Shown: one piece after another, positions 54,781 through 64,000 of the stretch | Numbering within the stretch: position 1 is the stretch's first letter | Layout: each line of letters begins with the position of its first letter | Source of the DNA: Diphasiastrum complanatum | Lineage: Eukaryota > Streptophyta > Lycopodiopsida > Lycopodiales > Lycopodiaceae | Assembly: GCA_029204225.1 (NCBI GenBank) | Contig: CM055096.1 | Location: 33,796,571-33,860,570, forward strand | DNA length: 64,000 nt | Direction of reading: 5' to 3' | Notes under the pieces: model-generated | What the model was told of the DNA's origin: nothing | Seen by the model: only the letters and a program-made list of their open reading frames with translations | Database searches by the model: none | Translations under genes and position numbers: made by a program

Positions 54781-57700
54781 GTAGGTAGCTCGAATCTGTT
54801 CTCCTGTCAGTTATATTCTCAGCTATAGCTGAATACATGAATGAAACCTGGTTGACGTTTATTGCTGTAGGAGCGTGTTAATTGTTGTTGTAGCAGTGCG
54901 TTTAACCTTCAAATCACGGTTTTCCACCTTGATCAACCTCATTGTGTGGAGAGTTTAAGTACTCCACAATGAATTATGCTTTTTGGTATCTTTTCAATGA
55001 TAATACGTCTTGGTATCTCTACAATGAATTATGCATCTTGGTTTCCAAGGGGGGCTTGAACTTGGGACCAAAGAAACTTTGGAAGCCAAGCTAACAAACT
55101 GAGCTAATCCCGTCGATCTACAATGTATGAAAATCAAAATTCCCCATCCTTTGTCAGTTTTTTAGTATACAAAATCATTGCAGGTTATCAGCTGTCATAT
55201 TATTCCAACTAAGCATTTGTTGACCGATATCTCTTGAAAGCCACATATCAAAGTAGGGAATAAATTGTCAGGTTCTTTTTCAAGAAATCTGTCCCGGCTC
55301 TCATAATAATTGCCTCGGACTGCTCCCCATGAAGGCCTAAAATGATGATATAAGCTTAAGTGCTGAAATGATTTTCTTAGGTGGATAAGATCTTGTGTCT
55401 TGGCTGGTTTTCCTACTGAGGATGGCTTTGCTTTTATTATCTCATTGCCACATATGAAATTAACAATTATGTACATTCCATTTTTTTAATTTAGGACGCA
55501 GCTTAGTACAAGTTCAGTTGGGGAATGAGAATGCAATACACTTTGATGGCAGCAACCAAACTAATCATGAAGGAGGTTTGAAATGCATCGAAGTTGTGCA
55601 GACCTTGAAACTCTGACATTTTCTCTGCTGTCATACCAAGTTCAATTTCACAATCTAAAATATTCGTCTTTGAATTATTAAAACTAAAGAAATTTTTTAC
55701 AGCTGCCAAAGCTCGTGTGCTGCTTTTCCAAGGTTTCTACCCAATTATCTTGCTCCTCCAAATTCATATTATAGAAAATCATATCAAGCAAGGCATTTTA
55801 TACCTCTTTGAATCAATTGAAGCTTTAAACAATATCATCATGCTTTCATAGTTGCTTGCGGTAGCGTGTAGGCCTCTTTGATAATGGTTGAAGCTTTACA
55901 TCATAATTACAGTCTAACCTTCAGAGTTTTGTGCTCACTCAACTAAAACCTTGTGCTCCATGTTTCTTTAGCTGCTAACATATGGTAAACGATCCAAAAC
56001 ATGGAGGCACAGTTTTAAGGCTGATTCAATGCTGGAAATTGAAATCGTATAATAAAGTTTAAAGCTCCCACCCTCAAAATTCTTGATTACATGAGCTTGG
56101 AGGCGAGAACCTTTTCTTTAGGGTACCAAACCTTTTAGAGACCACGTCATGTTTGGAAATGCATACCTCGAGAGTTGGTGGTCTTGGACACGTCATAGAT
56201 CACCGAGGACATGTAAATTTTTAAGTGCCTACGTGACCATTTGCTTTTGTTGGACTTATACATAGTGCATGCCGGATGTACTTTTCTTGATGTGTACCTA
56301 AAGGCCCAACACAAATACAAGTGTGGATGAATCAAAGAGCATATGACGTAATATGGGTCTCATTTCTATTGCAGCCTGTCTTGTGAATCTATCTATTCAT
56401 TGACATAGCATCCTAGCCATTTTCTGTGTTTTTGCAATCAGTTATTTGTGTAGGCTTACTATAATTTTCAAAGATTATGGGCCCACATCAATGTAGACTA
56501 CCAACTGCCACAAGCTAGCTGTTGTGAACGTACCCTAATGTCAGAGCTTTTATGCCATGTCCCAGTTTTTAAAGTTTTCTAGACAAATGTACTTTTATAA
56601 TTATTGAAATGGCTAAGTCACCACCGTGTGGTGACCACTGTAAATATGATGTAATTAAACTGTAACTAGTTGGCTTTGGACCTCAAAGAGTCGTGCTTAG
56701 CTTTGGCATAGGGTATTGGGTCACTTATTAGGACTGGTAGGACTGACCTTCTAAAAAGTAGGAGATTGGACCGGTCAATAGGATACTTGTCATACGCTCA
56801 TTGAGAAACTTGGTCCAGTGTATGAGTCACACAAGTCAGACAGTCATTCTACTCGCTTGCCTGTGTGTTGGAGTACTGCCAAGTGGCATGTGTCGGCTAT
56901 GCATGGAGGTTGCCATCTGTCAATGTTAGGATGTGTCAAGGTTAAGGGGTGCTTGAGGTTTGGGAATATTAGCGCCTAGAGAGAGGCATCCCTTATCACA
57001 TTCTATGCAACAAAGGTTGGGTGGACACAAGGCAGCCAACTCCTTAGGTTTTGTGCACAACATCATGTACTTGCTTAAAGCGAGATTAATAAAGTTTGAA
57101 TCTGGCAAATGTTTGTGCAATACTATGTGTGCTTGTGTGATTGAGAGTTCAAAGAGCGTTTGACATTCGGTATCAAAGCTACGGCTGAGAAGATGTTTGG
57201 CTATCAGGATTTTTTGAGGTGAGATAGGGCTGAAAATTTTAGGTTTTGCTGACTGGTGAACCTGCTGTCTTAGTTTCCTTATAACTTGTTTTTCTTGTGC
57301 AGCCAGTCGCAGCCCTGTATAAGGTTGTGATTGTTGTCTTTGCAGATTTTTTTTTTCATGTTTTCACAAATTGTGTTTGGGCCTGTAGCACTCTTAGACA
57401 GTACCAACCTTGATTGCGACCTACAACAAGTGCTTTGCAGAACTTTCAAATTTTCAACTCGTTTTTAGGGTTTTTGCTATTTTTTAGCATCCAATCTAGA
57501 AATTAGGTTAATTTCAGCCCGCTACAAGGAATCTATTCAAAATTAAGGAAGCTACCAACAATCAAGGACTTGAAGCTACCGAAGTACACAATAGCCATTG
57601 TATGTAGTATGGATTACATATGCAGTCGAGAATTCACTACATAAATGCTTTTAGATGTGTGGTATTGAAGATGATCAGAAGTTCTTGGAAGCCATCTATC

Positions 57701-60700
57701 GTCTTCAGGAGACTGCACAACGCTGGTGGAGGAGAACTAAGAAGGATAATCTTGTGCCTACCACAAGAAAAGCATTTGAACGCATGTTCATAGAAAACTA
57801 GGTGCCTTTAGATGAGAAGAACCAACCTATGTAGACATGGAGGCAAGCCAACATGTCCGTGCAAGAGTATGCAAACAAATATCAAGAAAATTTGATATGG
57901 ATACCAAAGGAATTTTGCATGTATTTCACTTCATGGAGGGTTTGCGGGAGAGCCTTAGTGTTAGGAACAACGTAACCATAGGAAAGGCAAAGCTAGTCTG
58001 ATCCACCCAACCAATGCATTCTCTTATAGAATGCCCCTCCTAGCCTAGTGTGGGTTTGCATGCGGTAGGTGGCAGTTGCAATTGACACTCACCTTTCATG
58101 ATGCATGCATGGGTTATTGATGTATGATTCCCAGTTCACTGCTGAAGGACTACATGGATGATGTCTCCTAACTGTCATGCATGTGACTGCGTGGGCATTA
58201 CTGGCCCTCATACCTACTACATGGTATGCATGCATGCCACTGACCCACATTGTCCTCTGCCCTCCGGTGGTTAGCTGCACCTAGAAGTATTGTTAGGTTC
58301 GATATAGTTATGGTCTCGTAATGACCGTGACGAGTTCTGATATGGACTTGATCTACCCGATCGTAAATCTATTTTACTAAAATATCTGGCTTTGTTGAAA
58401 TGATCAAACAACTCGTCTACCTGAGGCATAGGGTACTCATTCTTGATTGTGACCTTATTTGTTGCTCTGTAGCCTACACATAGATGCATAGACCCCTCTT
58501 TCTTTTTAACTAATAGGATAGGTGCTACCCAATGTGAAGTGCTTGGTTGAATCTGTCCCTTATTTAGATATTCAATTAGTTGTTTGTTATTTCCTGATCT
58601 TCTGATTGACTAACCCGATAGGGTGGCTTAGTTATGGGTGTTGTATTGGGTACTAAATTAATAACATGATGTACTTTCCTACTAGGTGGCAAACCATTAT
58701 GTAAATCATTCAGAAAAACATCATTAAACTCATTTAATAGAACATCTAAATATTTAGCTTCATGTAACACATTGCTATAAATAAAGTCATTAAAAATAAA
58801 CTATGAGTCACAAGAAAGTATCTCATATTGATCGTCTTCCATAAGCTGAAGAAGCTCTGAGCTGCACACTAAAGGATTGTTGGGAACTCCATGCTCCCCA
58901 TGCAACTGAACCTCTTGACCATTCTTCTAAAAACTGAGTGTGTTATTTTGATAATTCCCTTGGGCCCAAGTGGTAAAACCAATCTCTTTCTAGTACTAGG
59001 TCGGTACGGTCCAAGTGCATGATCTGGAAATTTAGGTTATCCTGATAGCCCTGAATTTTTAGACCTAGACTACTTACCATCGTTTTCCACAGTTTCTTGT
59101 CCTGACCCTTAGCCAAAGAAACGATATATTTATGCTGACTTCGTGGTTTTGATAGTTTCAGCTTCTTGACTAGGGTGTAATTGATGAAGTTATGGGTCGC
59201 CCCATCATCCCATGGGTTACTTTGATTGACTGATTGCCAATTTTCCCATGCATATGTACCAGGTCGTGAGGCCCCAAAACTGGAGGGTCTCCCTAGCATT
59301 GCGGAGGTCAATTGGCAATGGTGCTCATGATCTTCATTGAACACCTGTATTTCGGTAGCTGATGAATCAGTGGGAAAACTCACGATCGGTATATTTGAGT
59401 TCTCCTAATGAATAGTTGTGAGAGCTAGTAATGGCTAGTCATCTCTGTCAATATTTCTCACAAAAGTTTGGAATGTAAAGTCCAGTAGAATCGCCCTTAC
59501 GCTGGAAACTGGAAAACCCTTACAGCTGACTTTTAGACATCGGAATCATGAGCTGTAAACCCTTCTATTGAATGCCACTATCCAAGTAGATTTTTGAAAA
59601 GGCACAAAAAATTACAAAACAGTTGAAGTGTCAAAAACTGCAAGCAGCTGTAAATTTAGAAATTAAACTTATAAACATCCAAATCAAGATCTAAAAACTT
59701 ACAAAGTACACTATGAGTGCCCTTCTCATAGCATGGTAGTGTGAAAATGTCCCACGTATGTCAGAAGATGTACGAAATGACAAGTCATTACAAGCCGACC
59801 CAATTTTGCACCAACATTTGAGGACCCCAATCATCAATCTTTGTGCTCTAGATAAAAAAAAACACATTTCAGGCCATTCCCTTCCTCATATGTCGGGAAA
59901 ACTTGGGATTATCCTTGGAAGTTGGGGGTAAACAATACTCCAGCTTCTATTGGCTTCTAGTTTTGGGCTTAGTTCATCACTGAATGCCAAGCTCTCAACT
60001 TTGCCTTAACGTTATAGTGACCCATTTGTATGCTTTATTTTTTATTGGGTACTTCAGATGAATCCTGGTGAAGATTTAACTACTGGCAGCTTCCATTAGC
60101 TTCTTAAATTGCAAATGGATTTTTCCTCTTCATGTTTCCTGTTTCAGAGATAAAAAATATTCTCTCAACTGATAGTTGAGCTGATTGGTACTGAAGGAAA
60201 GGGTCTTCTGCTATGGCTCATATCCTGATTTTCGAATGATTAGCCAGCAACAAAAATCAGACAGATGTCTTGAAGTCTCATCACTTTCTTAACAGAGGCA
60301 ATACAAGCTCATGAAACAAGGTCTTCCATGTTGGAATATCTCTTTTTTGTTCATGTTTGAATTAGAATTTGTGCATTGTTGAGTTACATCTGGAGTAAAA
60401 GGAACCATATGAAGCACAAAGCATTTTGATGTGTATATGAGTCCCCAATTTTAAATATGTTATAGGGTCTATGGTTTGAAACCTGGACATGAGGGTGCCA
60501 CTGCAAGCTTATAAAAACAGATTACTTATTTGGAAATTCATGCTGTATGTCCAAGAAAAGAGTAAAAAATGCTTGTAAGGTGTGTCAAACTTATTTCAAA
60601 CATTTGACTTGCTGACAATTTTTGCTGTTGGATGTCTGCAAATGTTTTTTACTTAAATTTATTTGTCTTTGAATATGTATGCTTTTCATGTCTTAGTAGG

Positions 60701-62244
60701 ATCGTTTTCCCGTAAGTGAAAAATGCTTGACTAAGCTTTTGCAGATCTCTGTACTCAACCTTTGTGGAGAGCTTCAAGTCCCCAGCTCAAAGATCTGGAA
60801 ACTCCTGTTGCCGGACTATGCAACTTGCTAGAGAAGAAGATTTGAAATCAACGGATTCTGTGTGTGCTCCCTGTGAAACAATATCATATGATACCACAAC
60901 AAAATGCATTGTTACAGCACGAGTTGAAGATCAAACTGAATCCACTCCAACTTTTGACAACGATGCTTTTGATTCTGCAAGAACAGAGCCTTTATTGATT
61001 GTGAATCAAGATAACTCTTGTCCTACTATGATTGCAGGTGCGACTAAGAATAATTGGGAAGCTATTACTATCTTTCTTGCTTTATGTAGAAGTCCTCAAA
61101 TTCTGATCATTATAATCGTCACAGTCCATTTCACACATTGTCAAATTGGTGACTATCAGATATTGGCTATAGCTTAGATACCAAAAAACAGCTTCACTGG
61201 GGAGCCCCATCTATGTCTCTCTCCATTGGATCCTCAATTGGTGGCCGTACATCTAGATACACTATGAATGCATTGGGTCCTTCGACAACTGGCCCAGCTA
61301 AGGTGGAAGGTATTGACTTGTAACTTCCAGTCACATGTCCTCCCTTTTTCGGGTCTTATTGATCTTCGACTGTTTTCGTGAAGATGCAAGTATTCACCGT
61401 CACTCATTCAGCCTAGTTTCTTTTTAGCATAACTTAACATGCAGTCAGGTCATCACTCTTTGGATGAAGACAATATCAAAGAATTCTCCATTTCATGTAT
61501 AGTAAAAAAAAATTTCCCCTTCATTTTCTAATGTGCATCTTGCTTTGCTATGCCTTCAGTCTCTGATGCTTCTCCTGCTCTTTGGATCCTTGCTTCCTAT
61601 TTTTAACTGTCTTCAATCTTGAAGTTCTTCAGTTGGGCACATAGTGTTGAAGAGTCTCATTTTCTTCATTTGCAGGTGTTGCGGGTGTGTTCATGGTATT
61701 AACAGTTGCAGCTCTGGGAATCACAAGAGCTTTGTTTAATCATTCCCAAGTCCCCCAGGTATTTTTTTGACCCTTAAAAGAAAGGTACATACCTATTTAT
61801 CTTTTTTTGTGAGCTCAATGCAGGATTGTCAAATTTTCTGTTTTATCAGAAGTTGTGCTCAAATTGCAACGGTGGCGGTGTTGAGAGATGTGATATTTGC
61901 AATGGATGTGGAGAGATTAAGTGGGAGGGGAAATTACAACATTCGGATCCTTGTCCTTTATGTTTTGGTTCCTGTGTCCGAAAGGTACCACAAATTTTTT
62001 TCCATTCACTGTGCTATTGAATTTTTACTGTGCAGATAGTTTATTCTGATGTGTGCTTAGCCTGTGTTTAACTTCTTATAAAAAATTGACAAGGAACTTG
62101 ACAAGTTGCTTGCCCATTACATGATGCACCATTCATTCTTTGCTAATCAACACTCTAGTGTGGCAGTGGTAGCCTTCATGACAGGACAATTGCTTTTATG
62201 CTTTACAGTGCAGTGTATGTTGTGGGAGGCGTTTTGAAAGATAA
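54557..62244 (+). CDS. DnaJ-type cysteine-rich zinc-finger protein, probably plastid membrane, five exons
   Basis: Exons by eye: 54557-54780, 60745-61037 (or to about 61153), 61676-61758, 61850-61984, 62209-62244; all junctions are GT-AG and keep frame, giving 256 residues. The N-terminus is basic and rich in Ser/Leu like a plastid transit peptide. Exon 3 encodes one membrane segment ([15 protein letters not shown], about 174-194). Exons 4-5 carry four CxxC pairs: 203/206, 214/217, 235/238 and 246/249, the DnaJ central zinc-finger pattern without a J domain. Plastid proteins such as LQY1, BSD2, PSA2 and ORANGE share this domain and act in folding or photosystem assembly. Which of these it equals is unknown. 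An alternative exon 2 end would add a second hydrophobic segment. Confidence 0.7.
56626..57164 (+). repeat. Probable 5' LTR of a Ty3/gypsy element
   Basis: Starts TGTGGTGACCACTG and ends GTTTGACA, followed two bases later by a primer-like GGTATCAAAGC (57170-57180). No second LTR was identified in the window. Confidence 0.45.
57640..57990 (+). pseudogene. Ty3/gypsy gag fragment
   Basis: Frame reads [30 protein letters not shown], a stop (TAG near 57802), and [14 protein letters not shown], the retrotransposon gag signature W…F…F…QG/S-V-x-E-Y. Two TAG stops and a late frameshift. Confidence 0.65.
58271..59383 (-). pseudogene. Ty3/gypsy protease and RT-start fragment
   Basis: From the right: protease with [19 protein letters not shown] (second Asp for the usual Ser) and [13 protein letters not shown], then [20 protein letters not shown] and [13 protein letters not shown] (RT N-terminus), and [20 protein letters not shown] with [10 protein letters not shown]. 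The frames shift between these. The LCVDYR motif has Gly for Asp. It is on the opposite strand to the gag fragment at 57640, so at least two insertions or an inversion are needed. Confidence 0.8.
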
Positions 62245-63760
62245 ACTGGCATTCCTTTGAAAGAATGGAAGCTTTGCATTTGATCCTGCTATAAGGAGTC
62301 TCTCAAATATCAAAAGGAAGCACCGTTTGAAATGGGCAAAAGTTATTCTCTACGAAGCAGATCAAGTATATACAGATCCTCTGCCACACAACTGCTCTGA
62401 ACGTATTTTAAGCCTCATATTGGGGCTGGGATATTTTTTATTCTAAGTCCCAATTGATAGCTACATGCTATATGAAGGTATTTTAAAAATGTATGTGTTT
62501 CAATTTATTTACAATCTCAAAAGAGTGGCCTATAATACATCAAATATAGAGGCGTAGTCCATAATAAGTTCACTAACTTATGCTGTGGGTATTATATTTG
62601 AAAGTGGATATCTAAAGGAGTCATTCACGTAATATTTCCAACTCAAGAAATATTTAAAAGCTTGTGGCCTACACCAGTGGAAGGAGTTTTTCAACATGAT
62701 GAAGGCAAATGACACAGTTTGTGTTGTAAATATTTTTTTTCAACTGTGAAAACTTTCGATTCAGGAACAGGCTCCTTAAGAAGCAATAGTTTGAGGATGT
62801 GCCATAAAGGCTTATGTGATTGCCATCCTTTCAGGATGTGTAGGTTCTAACCATTATCCATTTCATCTCCATTTTTTTTGCGATTGTTTTGTTGATACTC
62901 ACTCACCTTCAAAAGAGAAGCTGAAGTTCTAACTTTTGTAAGACTCTCATCAATAATAAGATAGCATCTTTAGTCTAGGATAAGATCCTTGACACTAGAG
63001 GGCTTAAATATCCATTTCAAGGATTATTCGAAATCCTGATTACCAAACATGGACATAACACTACCCCTGCTCATTGACTTCTCCATTGAAATGGGAAGGC
63101 AGAAAGCTTCTCCCTTTCTCTCCACCTCGCACAAACATCTTTTTCCTGTGTTACATGCTCTACACAATGTGGCTGCTTCTTAGCATTCATATCCTTCTAG
63201 ACATATTGTTCCCGCCCTATAATTAGTAGTGGGTTTAGAAGGTTCTAGAACTTAGAGTTTGGAAGAGTCTAGGGCCTTAGAAGGCCTATTTATATGTATT
63301 CATTTTTCATTTGTAATTCATTCCCTTTCAAGCATTGCTACTACTTTCTTTCTCCTTGAGGGCGCCTAACCCTCTCCCTCCACATTCTCATTACTCTCCA
63401 TTTCTCATTCTTTCTTGATTGAATTCTCTCCAACGTAGATCTCATTTAGAATATGGTACCATCATTTGCTCGGGTTCTTTTTCTTGTGATGGATTCTTTC
63501 GACAACACATACATTTCTTTCTTTTTGCTAGTGGCTGCTCTACTCATGTAAGGATGGCAGAAATGTGAAGGGCGCGAGCATGAGAAGGGTGATATCACCT
63601 TTCAAGGATACATTGATGGTTGGGAAGTTTTTAAGAGAGGGTCAAATGGCCCATGTGCCTTGAAATATATAGCCTTATGTCTCTTTTTTGATAGCCAAGG
63701 TTTGTTCGAGTCAACCCCTAATAAATAGGGTGAGTGGTAGGTTAGGCCTCTTTGCTCCTA
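62245..63760. other. 3' flank of the zinc-finger gene and repeat DNA
   Basis: No supported gene. A minus-strand LTR end TGTTATGTCCATG, the same start as E5's LTR, lies at about 63050-63062 and is followed on the right by a purine-rich tract (rc of ctacccctgctc). At 63280-63295 a TATA-like tatttatatg sits in what could be another LTR. Confidence 0.35.
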
Positions 63761-63762
63761 TC

Positions 63763-64000
63763 TCCAAATGGAAGTTGAAAGATGATAAAGCATTTTCTTT
63801 AATCATTCTTAACACATATGATACTTAGATTTCAAAGGATGTATGCGATACTTAGCATGTTATATGCCATGAGAGACATACATTCTAAGCTACATATTAG
63901 AAGGAAATTCTTCTCACTTAAAATTTCTAATGATGATTTCTTGCAGAATCACATTGATCAGTTCAAGCCTCTCTTATAACAAATAGTAGCTATTGGATTG
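63763..64000 (+). pseudogene. Copia gag fragment running off the right edge
   Basis: Frame reads SKWKLKDDKAFSLIILN, a stop, then after a shift LHIRRKFFSLKISNDDF and NHIDQFKPLL, stop, QIVAIGL. It is closely similar to E6's gag (SKWKLKDGKAFALIILN; LHLRKKFYSLKMVNDDF), with a deletion of about a dozen residues between blocks. The remainder is outside the window. Confidence 0.8.

Larger units (their letters stand above)
54781..60744 (+). other. Intron 1, about 6 kb, filled with Ty3/gypsy debris
   Basis: It starts GTAGGTAGC and ends CTTTTGCAG. It is far longer than the other introns (about 90-640 bp) and carries an LTR and primer site (56626-57180), a gypsy gag fragment and a minus-strand gypsy protease-RT fragment. 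54781-56600 and 59450-60740 hold no supported gene. Confidence 0.65.

Noticed and set aside
50862-59383. Endogenous pararetrovirus (caulimovirid) as source of the gypsy-like protease and RT
   Set aside because: The gag and protease-RT blocks fit Ty3/gypsy and no movement or coat protein motif was seen.

Overview
The window is nuclear DNA of a land plant. It is AT-rich and gene-poor, with intron-containing genes, an arabinogalactan peptide gene, a probable plastid DnaJ-type zinc-finger gene, and many Ty1/copia LTR retrotransposons primed from the TGGTATCAGAGC site typical of plants. The density of nested and degenerate elements suggests a large genome. I cannot name the species; a fern, other non-seed plant or gymnosperm is only a guess.

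Layout. 1-1339: edge of a minus-strand LTR element and a possible last exon. 1340-7513: E1, an almost intact copia element with one gag-pol frame. 7514-13340: a graveyard of decayed multi-exon coding pieces on both strands, including transposase-like, CENH3-like histone and Ulp1-type peptidase remnants. 13447-25565: copia elements inserted in and abutting one another: E3 (15353-23247) carrying the minus-strand E4 (19203-22110), plus several fragments. 25566-27880: host DNA with the arabinogalactan peptide gene (26490-26696) and a hairpin MITE. 27880-33373: non-autonomous LTR-like DNA, a MITE between (TA)n tracts, satellite-like repeats and a copia fragment. 33600-38310: an LTR split by E5, a coding-less LTR element with a perfect 5-bp target duplication, then gag and pol fragments. 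38500-39165: tandem repeat. 39422-45048: E6, a copia element whose middle 2.9 kb is inverted. 45049-48478: E7, inserted in E6's LTR and related to E4. 48790-53000: short repeats, a Ty3/gypsy protease relic and a copia RT/RNase H relic. 54557-62244: a five-exon host gene for a membrane-bound four-CxxC zinc-finger protein, with Ty3/gypsy debris in its 6-kb first intron. 62245-64000: its 3' flank and a gag fragment running off the edge.

Only the arabinogalactan peptide gene and the DnaJ-type zinc-finger gene look like functional host genes. The most informative structures are the E6 inversion, the complementary deletions of E4 and E7, the CENH3-like and Ulp1-like remnants, and a recurrent 10-bp palindrome CACACGTGTG just before the primer site in different LTR families. 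All exon boundaries and similarity statements are by eye; no alignment or database search was run.
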